DNA of 52,194 nucleotides from Bacillota bacterium (lineage in GTDB: Bacteria; Bacillota; Bacilli; Paenibacillales; NBRC-103111). The stretch covers positions 1-52,194 of the forward strand of contig JAEWMH010000052.1 of the NCBI GenBank assembly GCA_023393235.1, in the 5' to 3' direction. The notes under the pieces were generated by a model, which was not told the origin of the DNA, did no database searches, and saw only the letters and a program-made list of their open reading frames with translations. Below, piece by piece: positions 24,384 through 32,730 of the stretch. Both the position numbers and the translations under genes were made by a program. Numbering within the stretch: the stretch's first letter is position 1; the number at the start of each line of letters is the position of its first letter.

Positions 24384-25220
24384 CTAAGAGACTCTGACCG
24401 GGTAAAATACGGTGGTAACCGCCGAGGACGGATGAAACCGCCCAAGGGACATCGCAGCATATTGCTCAAAGGGTGGGCCGTCCGCTTCATACCCGTTATC
24501 CCGGATCCAGTCCAAAACAGCGGCATGGGCCAAACCGAGTTTGGAAAAGGAACCGTTATGCCGGGTGGAGGCGCATAAGCGCTCAGGGAAACGGACCAAC
24601 CCCTCTGGAGAGACAAAACCGGAGGCTGGAAGCTGTATAGGCAGTCCCGCCTCCAGATCCGTCGAATCCGGTTCATATCCCTCCTGATGGTAAATCAGGA
24701 GATGTCCGCCAGATGCGGTCAGGGAACGGGCGAATAAAGCCTCGTAAAGCTTGCCTACCAACTGACCGGCATCCTGGATGGCGGTCGTTTGGCGGCAGCT
24801 CAGCATACATAAACCTCCTGCAAGACCCAAACTTATCCCATAGGCTGCCGCTTCTGGGACGTTCTCCTCCGACGTTCCGGCCAAGTCCGCCCCACGGGCA
24901 GCCATTTCACCGATGATCAGCCGCTTTTCTTCCACCTCCGCCTCCAGCTGGCGTTGTTTCTCCCGGAGTCTGCCCCTAAGTTCCGCCCGGCCTTCCGCTG
25001 TTTCCCCAAGCTGCTGGAGTACCAGCATATCCTGCAGGCTGAACCCGTACCGGCGCCACTCATGGATTCGGGTCACCTCCTCCAATTGATCACGGCTATA
25101 ATAGCGGTACCCGTTGGCGGCTTCGACCCTTCCGGGCTTGAGGATCCCCAATTCGTCATACAAGCGCAGAGCCTTCATCGATATTCGGGCGATATGCGAA
25201 AATTGTCCCCTTGTATACAT
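24384..25220 (-). CDS. MerR-family regulator with effector-binding C-terminal domain
   Basis: The start used is ATG 25220 (MYTRGQFSHIARISMKALRLYDELGIL…), five bases after GGGAGG; the frame is open upstream, but that extension is not protein-like. 278 residues. The N-terminal MerR wHTH has the typical RLYDELGILKP and ANGYRYYSRDQLEEV. A coiled-coil dimer helix follows (about 82-115, Arg/Glu-rich). A C-terminal GyrI-like domain has the Y-x-P/F-P signature of small-molecule-binding regulators such as BmrR (…TSEENVPEAAAYGISLG…, ending YAAMSLGRF). It starts 16 bases past the creatininase-family gene, forming a two-gene operon. The ligand is likely a hydrophobic or cationic compound. Confidence 0.87.
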   Translation of the reverse strand: MYTRGQFSHIARISMKALRLYDELGILKPGRVEAANGYRYYSRDQLEEVTRIHEWRRYGFSLQDMLVLQQLGETAEGRAELRGRLREKQRQLEAEVEEKRLIIGEMAARGADLAGTSEENVPEAAAYGISLGLAGGLCMLSCRQTTAIQDAGQLVGKLYEALFARSLTASGGHLLIYHQEGYEPDSTDLEAGLPIQLPASGFVSPEGLVRFPERLCASTRHNGSFSKLGLAHAAVLDWIRDNGYEADGPPFEQYAAMSLGRFHPSSAVTTVFYPVRVS

Positions 25221-25236
25221 ACAAGCCTCCCTTTGT

Positions 25237-26088
25237 TCATTTATGGCCGTTAGCTTGAGGTAAATGCCGCAGCACTCTCTCCATATGCGGTCCGATCTGG
25301 ACAATGTGTTCATTGCGGAGCAGCCTGCGGGCCAAACCTGCAACGGCACGGGCCCCTGTCTCCAGATGTGCCGCCCCAAAAGCAGCGGTCGCCAGCGCAG
25401 GGCTGCCCATATATCCTTCAGCCGCTCCCATTTCATCAAAATAAATATGGCCCTGCCGCAGCTCCTCCGCAATGCGTATCCTCACAGGAGGCAGCTCCCG
25501 GTACCAGGCACGTACAAGGCGGGGGTGACGGTGCAGCATAAATGAGGTTTCCCGCACATCGGCGTGGATTTCCGTCTCCTCATGGCCGCTTTGGGAAGGA
25601 TTCTGTTCTCCTGCAGCTCCTTCTCCTGTGAACAAAATGGCACTGGACGCCTCCACCACACGAATGCAGCTGCTTCCGTTTACCTCCTCCACGGCTTGCA
25701 GCAAGGCCCGGATGTGAAACAGATCCATATGGTGGTTCACAAGCAGCACCTTGCGGAAGCCGTGGCGGGCGAGGGACCTGCAGAGATCCGTTATAAGCAG
25801 CTTGAGGGTTTCGGTTCCCACGGACAGGGTGCCGCAGAAATGCATGGCCCCTTCGCTGTGACCCGCCCACAGCCGTGGAAGCAATACATAAGCGGAGGAA
25901 GGATCCTCCTCCTCCAACATCTGGGCCGCCCTGCCGGCCATTTCCTCTGCGGTCAGAGGATCGGTACCCAGCGGCAGGTGGGGGCCATGCTCCTCCAAGG
26001 GACCCAACGGGAACAAAAAAACCGTCTCCTCCCGGTTCAAACCGTCCATCTCTCTCCACGTCATCTCTTCCGCTTTCCGTATCGTCAT
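25237..26088 (-). CDS. Creatininase-family amidohydrolase
   Basis: The start used is ATG 26088 (MTIRKAEEMTWREM…), eight bases after GGGAGG. 283 residues. Metal-site motifs of the family are present: LGPLEEHGPHLPLGTD (28-43), AGHSEG (76-80), NHHMD (119-122, where many members have NGHGGN) and HADVRETS (175-182, where HAGxxETS is usual). Family members hydrolyse cyclic amides (creatinine) or formamide groups in purine or cofactor pathways. The altered NHHMD and HADVR motifs suggest a substrate different from creatinine. It is the first gene of an operon with the MerR regulator, so its substrate or product may be the regulator's effector. Confidence 0.85.
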   Translation of the reverse strand: MTIRKAEEMTWREMDGLNREETVFLFPLGPLEEHGPHLPLGTDPLTAEEMAGRAAQMLEEEDPSSAYVLLPRLWAGHSEGAMHFCGTLSVGTETLKLLITDLCRSLARHGFRKVLLVNHHMDLFHIRALLQAVEEVNGSSCIRVVEASSAILFTGEGAAGEQNPSQSGHEETEIHADVRETSFMLHRHPRLVRAWYRELPPVRIRIAEELRQGHIYFDEMGAAEGYMGSPALATAAFGAAHLETGARAVAGLARRLLRNEHIVQIGPHMERVLRHLPQANGHK

Positions 26089-26154
26089 GGTATTAACCTC
26101 CCGGTGTTCATATAACTTCCCAACCACTGTAGCCCCTGCCCCAAGGGCAAGGTC

Positions 26155-26201
26155 AAGAGGCCTCAGCAAGATCCCGCGGGCAAGCGGGCTGCTGAGGCCT
26201 T
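26155..26201. terminator. Strong hairpin between the DUF3231 and creatininase genes
   Basis: AAGGCCTCAGCA-type arms: AGGCCTCAGCA (26158-26168) pairs with TGCTGAGGCCT (26190-26200), with an inner CCCGC/GCGGG. It lies about 30 bp past the stop of the gene at 26231 on the minus strand. No long T-run follows in either direction, so termination efficiency is uncertain. Confidence 0.55.
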
Positions 26202-26230
26202 ATAATTGCGGGAAGCGATCCAGGGTTGGA

Positions 26231-27235
26231 TTAGGTATGGGTCAGCCTTCTGCGGTCCACGGCCTGGGGCGGGTATTCCATCCAGCCCTTACGGATCATA
26301 ATCTGGGTGCCTTCTTCGGCGTATTTCATAATTTCCGCTCCGAGCCAGGTGTAATCCAGCACCAGATCCTTGCGGGGGCTCCCGGAAATAGAGACTCCGT
26401 ATTGGCCGATGGCGGAAGCAATCAGGGCCGACACATGGAACATCATCAGCTTTTCGGAAAAAGGGGAGATGATGGAGGGGGAAATTTCCGCATCCCACAG
26501 CATGGGGGCAGGCTGGCTGTCCTCTTGAAGCGTTTTGGTAAAGACATCAATTTGCTTTTGGCTCAGCCGGATGCCCTTCTCGAAGAACTTCTTCACGTCA
26601 TCGGATTTGGTTACCTGGCAGAACCCCAGAATTAGTGCTTTCCCCAGGGCGTTGCGCTTCAGATTGTGGAACAGGTGGCTGATTTCCACCCCTAAGAGCG
26701 GCCGCTTATGCCCCAGCACCGTTCCCAGAAAGGCTTTCTCATGGACAAATTCGATTTGCTCCGGAATCGGGATAACCGGAGGCCGGACGTAAATCCCCAT
26801 TTCCAAACCCAGTGCCTGGGAGCGGTTATGCAGTTTCATAGAGGTGGTAATGGCGTCCGTATAATAATCCACCACGTCCTGCCGCACAGAGGTAGTAAGG
26901 GTCAATGAGTAGGAGGATAGCGCAAGCTTGGCCATATGGCCGATATACATGAGAATGAGGTTGTCGGAAAAAAGCGGCGGCGCCTCCAGATTCACGTCCT
27001 GGTCGCTAAATCCGGCCGGCAGGGGATAGCCCTCCAGCTGCATGATTTCAGACAGGCTGCTCACATGATTCTGGGCCAACTCCAGGGCGAACTCCACATT
27101 AGCCCGGATCCGGTTATCCTTCAGATGTGCCAGAAAGTAACGCATGCCGCAGATGGACATGGTGTCGGTCATATAGGAAACCCAGATATTCGAGATCTCG
27201 GCAGCGGTTAATTTCGGTAGGGGGATTCGGTCCAT
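26231..27235 (-). CDS. DUF3231 family protein (334 aa)
   Basis: The start used is ATG 27235 (MDRIPLPKLTAAEISNIW…), behind GGAAAGGA; the upstream open stretch is rich in Arg and Cys and not protein-like. The protein consists of two similar all-helical halves. Each starts with an L-T-A-x-E-I-S-x-L/I-W or LGVEISHLFHNL-like segment and contains a long helix with SVR…YTDAITTSMKLHN or SGSPRKDLVLDYTWLGAEIMKYAEEG. This is the DUF3231 pattern found in Bacillales, with helical bundles related to ferritin-like folds. Function is unknown. It is a single-gene unit. Confidence 0.8.
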   Translation of the reverse strand: MDRIPLPKLTAAEISNIWVSYMTDTMSICGMRYFLAHLKDNRIRANVEFALELAQNHVSSLSEIMQLEGYPLPAGFSDQDVNLEAPPLFSDNLILMYIGHMAKLALSSYSLTLTTSVRQDVVDYYTDAITTSMKLHNRSQALGLEMGIYVRPPVIPIPEQIEFVHEKAFLGTVLGHKRPLLGVEISHLFHNLKRNALGKALILGFCQVTKSDDVKKFFEKGIRLSQKQIDVFTKTLQEDSQPAPMLWDAEISPSIISPFSEKLMMFHVSALIASAIGQYGVSISGSPRKDLVLDYTWLGAEIMKYAEEGTQIMIRKGWMEYPPQAVDRRRLTHT

Positions 27236-27393
27236 AGAGTGTCCTTTCCTCGAACAGCCTTTTTTTCTAGTATCCCTCCTCGAAACCCGTTCATTCACAG
27301 GCCGTGGGGCAGAAGCAAACGGAGAACGGCAGGGATTTTGTGGAAAAGAGATAAATTTTGCCGACAGGTGCAACAAAACCTCTCCCCAGGGCG

Positions 27394-27399
27394 TATAAT
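27394..27399 (+). promoter_or_regulatory. Candidate -10 element for the stalk-domain protein
   Basis: A perfect TATAAT about 50 bases before ATG 27448. The -35 position (CAACAA, 27371-27376) is poor. Confidence 0.35.
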
Positions 27400-27447
27400 T
27401 CTTCGTCAACTGGAAAATAGAGTATCTGCAAAGAGGAGAGAGAGTAA

Positions 27448-29214
27448 ATGCTGAGAAGAAACGCGGCGGTCAAATGGCTGCTGTTTGCGCTGGTGCTGGT
27501 TGTCAGTCAGGTGTTGGGAACGGCGGGGGCGAAGGCTGTATCCGCAACCTCCCATTATGTATTGTTGTATCTGGATCATAAAGAAGCATTTGTCGGCAAT
27601 GAAACCGTTACGCTGGATGTAGCCCCGACGATTTTTGACGGCAGTACATATGTGCCTGCGCGTTTTGTAGGCGAGGCGCTGGGATTCTCCGTAGATTGGA
27701 ACAATGATACCCGCACCATCGATATGAAGCCGAGAGGCCATGAGATTACCCTTTCTGCAGATAATCAGACTATCATCCAGGACGGGGTGAACATCGCTTT
27801 TTCCTCGGTGGCCCGGATTGTGGACGGCACACTTCTGGTTAAGCTGACCTGGCTGGCTGACCTGACAGGTGTTCCTTACACCTACAATAACGAACTGCGC
27901 CGGGTGGAGATGCTGGTGTTGAACAACCCCGAGGGCATCTACATCATCGACCAGCAGAATTCCAAGCCCGTAGCTAAATTCACCACCTCCAAGAAGGTGT
28001 ACCGCCCCGGTGAGCCGGTGAAATATATCGATCTAAGCTATGACCCCGATGCCGAAGGGCTGGTGGAATTCAACTGGAAGGGCAAGCAGGATACCTTCTT
28101 CGCCTCCGGCAAATACACCATTTCCCTGCAGGTTGCGGACGGCCATGGCAACAAAAGCGCCGTATATACCGATTCGATTCTGGTAGAAGGCCCCGAATAT
28201 TTATCCGAATTCGAATATCCCATCTACAATAAGCCGGTGGGCAGCTTCATTAAGGTAGGCTGGGATTCGTATTACCGGTATTTCGAGCAGATTCCGGAGC
28301 TGGAGAAAACCACCTCGTATGATACCTCCCGGACGCTTTTGGTCAGCGATTCCCCGGAGGAAATCCGCCAGCCCGGCATCCTGTACGAGGATACCATCAA
28401 CGGGAAATCCCGTCTGTATGCCCACCATATCAACTTGTCCGGCAAAAGCGTAACCTTCATGGTTTATGCCACCAACCTGTCGGATAAGCCGGTTACCCTG
28501 ACCACCACCAATAAGGGTGAGGTTTGGCCGACCATTTATGCCAACATTATGGGCAATGAAGCCACAACCGAATTCCTGAACGACCGTTCTGCCGAAAGCA
28601 AGCTGGTGATTCCCGCCGGCAAAACCTATGTCTATTCCCAAATGCCGGTGTTCCTGCCGGGCCAAGGGGCTAATGTGATCTATGACGTGGAGAGCGACGG
28701 CCCGCTGAAGATCAGCTTTGTCGCCCAGGATACCGCCAACCAGAAGCCGCTGAAGGATTTGCAGTACCGCAATGAACTGGACCATGTCCGGGGGACCTAT
28801 ACCTCCGCTGATCTGACCTGGGACGCGGACCTGAACCGCCAGATGGAGAATCCCATGAAGCTGCAGATCGGCAACGATAAGAGCGACCCTTTCCTGAAGG
28901 GGTATGATGCCGTCTTGAAAACCCCCACCACCAACTATGGCAACTGGGGTGTGAAATATAATATCCATCTCAAAAATCCGCCGAAAATGGGCATCATGCT
29001 CATGGCGAAGGGCGGCATCTTCAAGGGACCCGTCAAGATCAACGGGGAGATTGTACTGGTTCCCCAATCCGGCGTGCTGAGCGCCTTTGACGGTGTGATT
29101 ATGCTGGGCCGCACCACAGGAACGGAAGAGACGCTGGATATTGAGTTCTCTCCTCCCGGGGCCTCCAACCTGCCGGTGGATATCATTCTGTATCCTCTGC
29201 GTGACCTGCAATAA
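27448..29214 (+). CDS. Secreted protein with copper-amine-oxidase-N-like (stalk) domain and PKD-like domain
   Basis: 588 residues with a signal peptide (about 1-31: WLLFALVLVVSQVLGTAGAKA). Residues 35-115 form a Cu_amine_oxidN1 stalk domain (VTLDVAPTIFDGSTYVPARFVGEALGFSVDW…TIDMKP), the fold also called stalk protein domain and common on Paenibacillus surface proteins; it is not an oxidase. A PKD-like beta domain follows at about 170-245 (…VKYIDLSYDPDAEGLVEFNWKGK…YTISLQVADGHGN). The remaining 340 residues are beta-rich and unrecognised, with an aromatic-rich start. It has no anchor motif, so it is probably released or held in the wall. Ribosome site GGAGAGAG. It ends before two strong hairpins. 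Confidence 0.8.
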   Translation: MLRRNAAVKWLLFALVLVVSQVLGTAGAKAVSATSHYVLLYLDHKEAFVGNETVTLDVAPTIFDGSTYVPARFVGEALGFSVDWNNDTRTIDMKPRGHEITLSADNQTIIQDGVNIAFSSVARIVDGTLLVKLTWLADLTGVPYTYNNELRRVEMLVLNNPEGIYIIDQQNSKPVAKFTTSKKVYRPGEPVKYIDLSYDPDAEGLVEFNWKGKQDTFFASGKYTISLQVADGHGNKSAVYTDSILVEGPEYLSEFEYPIYNKPVGSFIKVGWDSYYRYFEQIPELEKTTSYDTSRTLLVSDSPEEIRQPGILYEDTINGKSRLYAHHINLSGKSVTFMVYATNLSDKPVTLTTTNKGEVWPTIYANIMGNEATTEFLNDRSAESKLVIPAGKTYVYSQMPVFLPGQGANVIYDVESDGPLKISFVAQDTANQKPLKDLQYRNELDHVRGTYTSADLTWDADLNRQMENPMKLQIGNDKSDPFLKGYDAVLKTPTTNYGNWGVKYNIHLKNPPKMGIMLMAKGGIFKGPVKINGEIVLVPQSGVLSAFDGVIMLGRTTGTEETLDIEFSPPGASNLPVDIILYPLRDLQ

Positions 29215-29217
29215 TGA

Positions 29218-29272
29218 ATCCCCCAAAAGTGACGGGATGCTCTGAAGCAGATTCCGGGTACTTTTGGGGGAT
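29218..29272 (+). terminator. Perfect 13-bp hairpin after the stalk-domain gene
   Basis: ATCCCCCAAAAGT (29218-29230) and ACTTTTGGGGGAT (29260-29272) pair perfectly, with an inner GGA..GCT/AGC..TTCC stem. No T-run follows. It starts three bases after the stop codon and may act as a transcript end or 3' stabiliser. Confidence 0.6.
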
Positions 29273-29303
29273 CCTCCGAAAAAGCGAAGAGGAACATCAT
29301 TAA

Positions 29304-29349
29304 GAAGAGCCTGTTTCCGCAAGTGGGAAACAGGCTCTTCTCTTTATTC
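29304..29349. terminator. Bidirectional terminator between the stalk-domain and MscS genes
   Basis: GAAGAGCCTGTTTCC (29304-29318) and GGAAACAGGCTCTTC (29326-29340) form a perfect 15-bp stem with a 7-nt loop. TCTTTATT follows on the plus strand and TTAATG on the minus strand. The MscS gene stops only three bases away. Confidence 0.75.
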
Positions 29350-30630
29350 CGCTCCCTGAAGCAGGCGACGGGGTTCCTCCGGAGGGGTCCCTGGGGAAGC
29401 TGCTGCCGACAGGCGCTGCAGATCATGCCCCGAGGGATTCTGGAACACCCGGAGTCCGAATTCCGGCGCTACGGCCAGGATATGGTCGAATATATCCGAT
29501 TGGATTCCTTCGTAAACGGCCCATTCCGTGGTATTGGAGAAGGCATAGATCTCAATGGGCAGCCCGTTGGGCCCCGGCTCCAGCTGTCTGACCATCCGGG
29601 TCATGTCGGGGTGGATGCGGGGATGCCGCTCGATATAATGCTGAATGTACGCACGGAAGACGCCGATATTGGTCAAGGCACGGCCGTTCACCCGGTTGGA
29701 GCGGTCGATGCCATGCTCCAAATTGTACTGTTCGATTTCCTCTGCCTTCCGGTCAATATAATCCCGCAGATAATGGATCTTGCGGAAGGAGGCGATCATC
29801 TCCGGGGTACAAAACACAATGCTCCCGGTATCCACATACACCGCCCGCTTGATCCGCCGTCCCCCTGACGAAATCATCCCCCGCCAGTTTTTGAAGGAAT
29901 CGGAAATCAGCGCGTAGGCGGGAATGGTGGTAATGGTTTTATCCCAGTTCTGGACCTTGACCGTATTCAGAGAAATATCAATGACGCTGCCGTCTGCACC
30001 GTACTTGGGCATATCAATCCAATCGCCTACCTGCACCATATCGTTGGAGGCCAGCTGTACACCCGCCACAAGCCCCAGCAGAGAGTCCTTGAATACCAGC
30101 AGCAGCACCGCGGATAAGGCGCCGATTCCGCTCAGCAGCAGCAGGGGGCTTTTGCCGGCAAGTGTAGATATAGCCAGTATGGCCCCGATGATCCATACGA
30201 AGATCTGGAGCATCTGGATATAGCCGCGGATAGGACGGGCTTTGGATATTTCGTACGTACAGTAAATGTCGTTGACGGCATTCAGGAACGCATTCACCAC
30301 CAGAATACCGACCAGAGTCATGTAGATGCTGACGCCCTTTACAATCTCCCCGTGGTAATTGGGAAACATGAAGGAAAAGCCGTAGATGATAATGGCGGGA
30401 ACCACGTGTGAGAGCTTATGGAAGACCTTCCGCTCCAGCAGGATATTGTCCCACTGGTATCGGGTTTTGTGGATATAGCGGCTGATGATCTGGAGCACCA
30501 CCTTTTTGGTGATCCAGTTGGCCAGGATACTGAGCAGGATGATACAGACGACAAGGATGACGTTTGCCAGAAAAGCACCCCAAAACCCGCCGGCTCCCAG
30601 CTCGGCAAGCATATGCTGCAATTGATCCAT
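29344..30630 (-). CDS. MscS-family mechanosensitive channel, YbdG-like
   Basis: The start used is ATG 30630 (MDQLQHMLAELGAGG…) behind AAGGGGGG; 428 residues. The N-terminal half holds five hydrophobic segments, the last (LLLLSGIGALSAVLLLVFKDSLLGLVAG) being the pore-lining TM3 with the Gly/Ala packing and F-K-D-S-L break of MscS. The cytoplasmic beta domain follows (VGDWIDMPKYGADGSVIDIS). Next comes the segment WDKTITTIPAYALISDSFKN W-R-G-M, which is characteristic of the YbdG/MscM miniconductance branch rather than MscS proper, as is the insert near 290-330. Its role would be release of solutes on hypo-osmotic shock. It overlaps no neighbour and follows the DUF523 gene by 10 bp, so the two form an operon. 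Confidence 0.92.
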   Translation of the reverse strand: MDQLQHMLAELGAGGFWGAFLANVILVVCIILLSILANWITKKVVLQIISRYIHKTRYQWDNILLERKVFHKLSHVVPAIIIYGFSFMFPNYHGEIVKGVSIYMTLVGILVVNAFLNAVNDIYCTYEISKARPIRGYIQMLQIFVWIIGAILAISTLAGKSPLLLLSGIGALSAVLLLVFKDSLLGLVAGVQLASNDMVQVGDWIDMPKYGADGSVIDISLNTVKVQNWDKTITTIPAYALISDSFKNWRGMISSGGRRIKRAVYVDTGSIVFCTPEMIASFRKIHYLRDYIDRKAEEIEQYNLEHGIDRSNRVNGRALTNIGVFRAYIQHYIERHPRIHPDMTRMVRQLEPGPNGLPIEIYAFSNTTEWAVYEGIQSDIFDHILAVAPEFGLRVFQNPSGHDLQRLSAAASPGTPPEEPRRLLQGAE

Positions 30631-30640
30631 AGCGCCCCCC

Positions 30641-31108
30641 TTAATCCGGAAGGCGGGCTTCTTCAAGCATCCGCTCAGCCTCGTCCAATTGATCCTCCCC
30701 GAACACGGCAATGCCGTGCTGCCTGAGGAGCTCCGTGGTCACACCCTCACCTGGGATCAGCACCCCTTGGAAGGAGCCGTCATGAATGAAGCGGCTGCCG
30801 CAGGAAGGGCTGTTCTGCTTCAGCACCGCTACAGAAGCTCCATGCTGCCGGGCCAATGCCAGAGCAGCTTGGGCCCCTAATTGGAAAGCCTCTGTCACAT
30901 CGCTCCCGTCCTCTGTGACCACCCGGTCCCCGCTCCGTTGAGCCGGCGGCCGGGGAACCGGCAGTCCGCCCTCCATTTCGGGGCATACCGGAATGAGCCG
31001 CCCCTCCGCCTGCCAGCGGGCCAGCCGCGGGTCGCCGAAGGCCTTACTTTCGCCGTTGTAGCGGACCTTTTCGCCCAGGAGGCAGGAGCTGATTAGGATT
31101 TTGATCAT
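30641..31108 (-). CDS. DUF523 (TudS-type iron-sulfur) protein
   Basis: 155 residues from ATG 31108 behind GGGAGG. It has the DUF523 motifs SSCLLG (C9), VCPEMEGGLPVPRPPAQ (C42), and QNSPSCGSRFIHDGSF with a third conserved cysteine. In TudS, a thiouracil desulfurase of this family, three cysteines hold a catalytic [4Fe-4S] cluster that removes sulfur from thiouracil. The cysteine set and length fit the short TudS form, so desulfuration of a thiolated base or related compound is the best guess. It lies immediately upstream of the MscS-type channel gene on the same transcript, with no evident functional tie. Confidence 0.82.
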   Translation of the reverse strand: MIKILISSCLLGEKVRYNGESKAFGDPRLARWQAEGRLIPVCPEMEGGLPVPRPPAQRSGDRVVTEDGSDVTEAFQLGAQAALALARQHGASVAVLKQNSPSCGSRFIHDGSFQGVLIPGEGVTTELLRQHGIAVFGEDQLDEAERMLEEARLPD

Positions 31109-31178
31109 GTAAGTTCCTCCCTTCTTACTGTTTTAGCTTAGCCCAGGGAGGAGGGAAATGCAACGCGGCGGTGCCGGC

Positions 31179-31508
31179 TTACAGCAGGGGGGAAGGCAAG
31201 GAAGCCAGAAGCACGATGCCCAGACTAAGCGCCAGGCTCAAGGTGAAGCGACGTGTGGCGATAATGAGAATGGCATAGAAGATAGCCGCCGCCCCGCCCA
31301 CCGGATAACGGGCCAAACCGCCGTCCCCGGCCATCCACAGAATGGCCATCGCGAAGACATAAAGAAGCAGGGGGAGGGTATGCATCAGGAAAGCCCGCTG
31401 AAGCCTGCTCCGGGCGCCGCCCGCTTCCGCAGGGTGTTTGGCGCGTCCTTCCCCATACACAAGTCCAGCCAGACCGGCAGCCATAACCAGCATAAATCCT
31501 TCGATCAT
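31179..31508 (-). CDS. Small integral membrane protein (109 aa), AzlD-like
   Basis: Starts at ATG 31508 behind AGGAAGGA. Three to four hydrophobic segments are visible: FMLVMAAGLAGLVYG, LPLLLYVFAMAILWMAG, a segment around AAAIFYAILIIATRRF, and LSLALSLGIVLLASL. Length and the late pattern (…P-V-G-G-A-A-A-I-F-Y-A…T-R-R-F-T-L-S…G-I-V-L-L) recall AzlD, the small subunit of branched-chain amino acid exporters. The large subunit AzlC is not adjacent, so the assignment is tentative. It is divergent from the LysR gene, which commonly controls such a neighbour. Confidence 0.45.
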   Translation of the reverse strand: MIEGFMLVMAAGLAGLVYGEGRAKHPAEAGGARSRLQRAFLMHTLPLLLYVFAMAILWMAGDGGLARYPVGGAAAIFYAILIIATRRFTLSLALSLGIVLLASLPSPLL

Positions 31509-31601
31509 TCCGACACATCCTTCCTCATTAAAATGCTTGAAATTTCTTATATCCTACCAGATAATATTGCCATCGGATAACGGAATGTATTGATGGTATA
31601 T

Positions 31602-31616
31602 ATCGAAATTATCGAT
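31602..31616. promoter_or_regulatory. Candidate LysR-type operator
   Basis: ATCGAAATTATCGAT is a dyad with 5-bp arms that fits the T-N11-A rule of LysR-type sites. It lies in the 123-bp divergent region between the AzlD-like gene and the LysR gene, just before the LysR ribosome site. Confidence 0.35.
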
Positions 31617-31631
31617 GGGAGAGATGGTTAC

Positions 31632-32543
31632 ATGGAATTGAGACATCTGCTTACGTTTATCGCTGTAGTGGAAGCAGGAAGCTTCACGAAGGCTGCGGCT
31701 GCACTGGGGTATGTGCAGTCCAGTGTCACGGCGCAGATCCAGGCATTGGAGACGGAGCTGGGCACCGCCCTGTTTGACCGTTTCGGCAAAAAAACCACAC
31801 TTACTGACGCGGGGCAGAAGTTTCTCCCCTACGCCCAGGAAATCTCCAAGCTGCATGCCCTGGCCAAGGACGCTATCCGCTTCAACGACGAGATTAGCGG
31901 GACTCTGACCATCAGCGCTCCGGAGTCCCTCACCGCTTTTCGTCTGCCGGCGGTGATCCGGGAATTCAAAAGCCGGTACGGGGATGTGCAGATTACCCTG
32001 AAGCCCGGATTATGCTGGGAGATGGGCGACCGGGTCAAAAGCGGTGAAATGGATCTGGTTTTTATGCTCCAGCATCCGGCGGAGGACAAGGATCTGCTGA
32101 TTGAGCCTCTGGTGGAAGAAAAGATGACTCTGATCGCCCCGCCCGGCCATCTCCTGGAGAAGGTTAATCCGGTGACCCCAGCCCATTTGAAGAATGAAGT
32201 TATGCTGTATACCGAACCCGGCTGCACCTACCGCGCCCTCTTCGAGCATACGCTGAATGCCAGCGGAGTTTATCCCAGCCAAGGGCTGGAATTCTGGAGT
32301 ATCGAAGCCATTAAGAACTGTGTCATTTCCGGCTTGGGGCTTTCCTTCCTCCCGCTTATTACCGTGGAGAGCGAGATCCGGCAGGGCAGATTGTCCGCGT
32401 TGGCCTGGGATGACCGCCCCCAGCGCTTGGTAACGCAGATGGCCTCCCACAAAAAGAGGGTTATAACGCCCGTTATGCGTGAGTTTATGTGCCTCGTTCG
32501 CCAGCATGCGGTGAAATGGCGAGAGGATGCCGGTCAGGTGTGA
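31632..32543 (+). CDS. LysR-family transcriptional regulator
   Basis: The start used is ATG 31632 (MELRHLLTFIAVVEAGSFTKAAAAL…), nine bases after GGGAGA; 14 further upstream codons are open but lack a ribosome site. 303 residues. The N-terminal HTH (1-60) is canonical, including SSVTAQIQALETELGTALFDRFGKK. The C-terminal periplasmic-binding-like effector domain follows (from about 88: SGTLTISAPESLTAFRLP). It diverges from a small membrane protein gene and precedes the amino-acid ABC operon on the same strand by 187 bp. Control of the divergent gene is the conventional expectation; the effector is unknown. Confidence 0.92.
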   Translation: MELRHLLTFIAVVEAGSFTKAAAALGYVQSSVTAQIQALETELGTALFDRFGKKTTLTDAGQKFLPYAQEISKLHALAKDAIRFNDEISGTLTISAPESLTAFRLPAVIREFKSRYGDVQITLKPGLCWEMGDRVKSGEMDLVFMLQHPAEDKDLLIEPLVEEKMTLIAPPGHLLEKVNPVTPAHLKNEVMLYTEPGCTYRALFEHTLNASGVYPSQGLEFWSIEAIKNCVISGLGLSFLPLITVESEIRQGRLSALAWDDRPQRLVTQMASHKKRVITPVMREFMCLVRQHAVKWREDAGQV

Positions 32544-32613
32544 GAGTTCTCTAACAACACATCTGGTAAAAAGCGGAGATTTTATGGCAAACTCGTAACT
32601 TTTTATGAATTTG

Positions 32614-32630
32614 TGTTACCTTTACTGACA
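32614..32630. promoter_or_regulatory. GlnR/TnrA-type box before the amino-acid ABC operon
   Basis: TGTTACCTTTACTGACA matches the GlnR/TnrA consensus TGTNA-N7-TNACA at every defined position. Its centre (32622) is about 62 bp upstream of the start predicted from the promoter at 32649-32677. This implies nitrogen control of the operon; binding is inferred from the match. Confidence 0.6.
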
Positions 32631-32648
32631 TGAAAACGTAAAATGGCA

Positions 32649-32677
32649 TTGTCTTTTATCCGTTAAACTGTTAAAAT
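32649..32677 (+). promoter_or_regulatory. SigA-type promoter of the amino-acid ABC operon
   Basis: TTGTCT (32649-32654), a 17-bp spacer and TAAAAT (32672-32677). The predicted start near 32684 gives a leader of about 47 nt with a GGGAGG ribosome site. Confidence 0.55.
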
Positions 32678-32730
32678 TTCAAACATAAAAACAATGGTCA
32701 AATGTTCAAAAACGGGAGGATGCGAAACGG

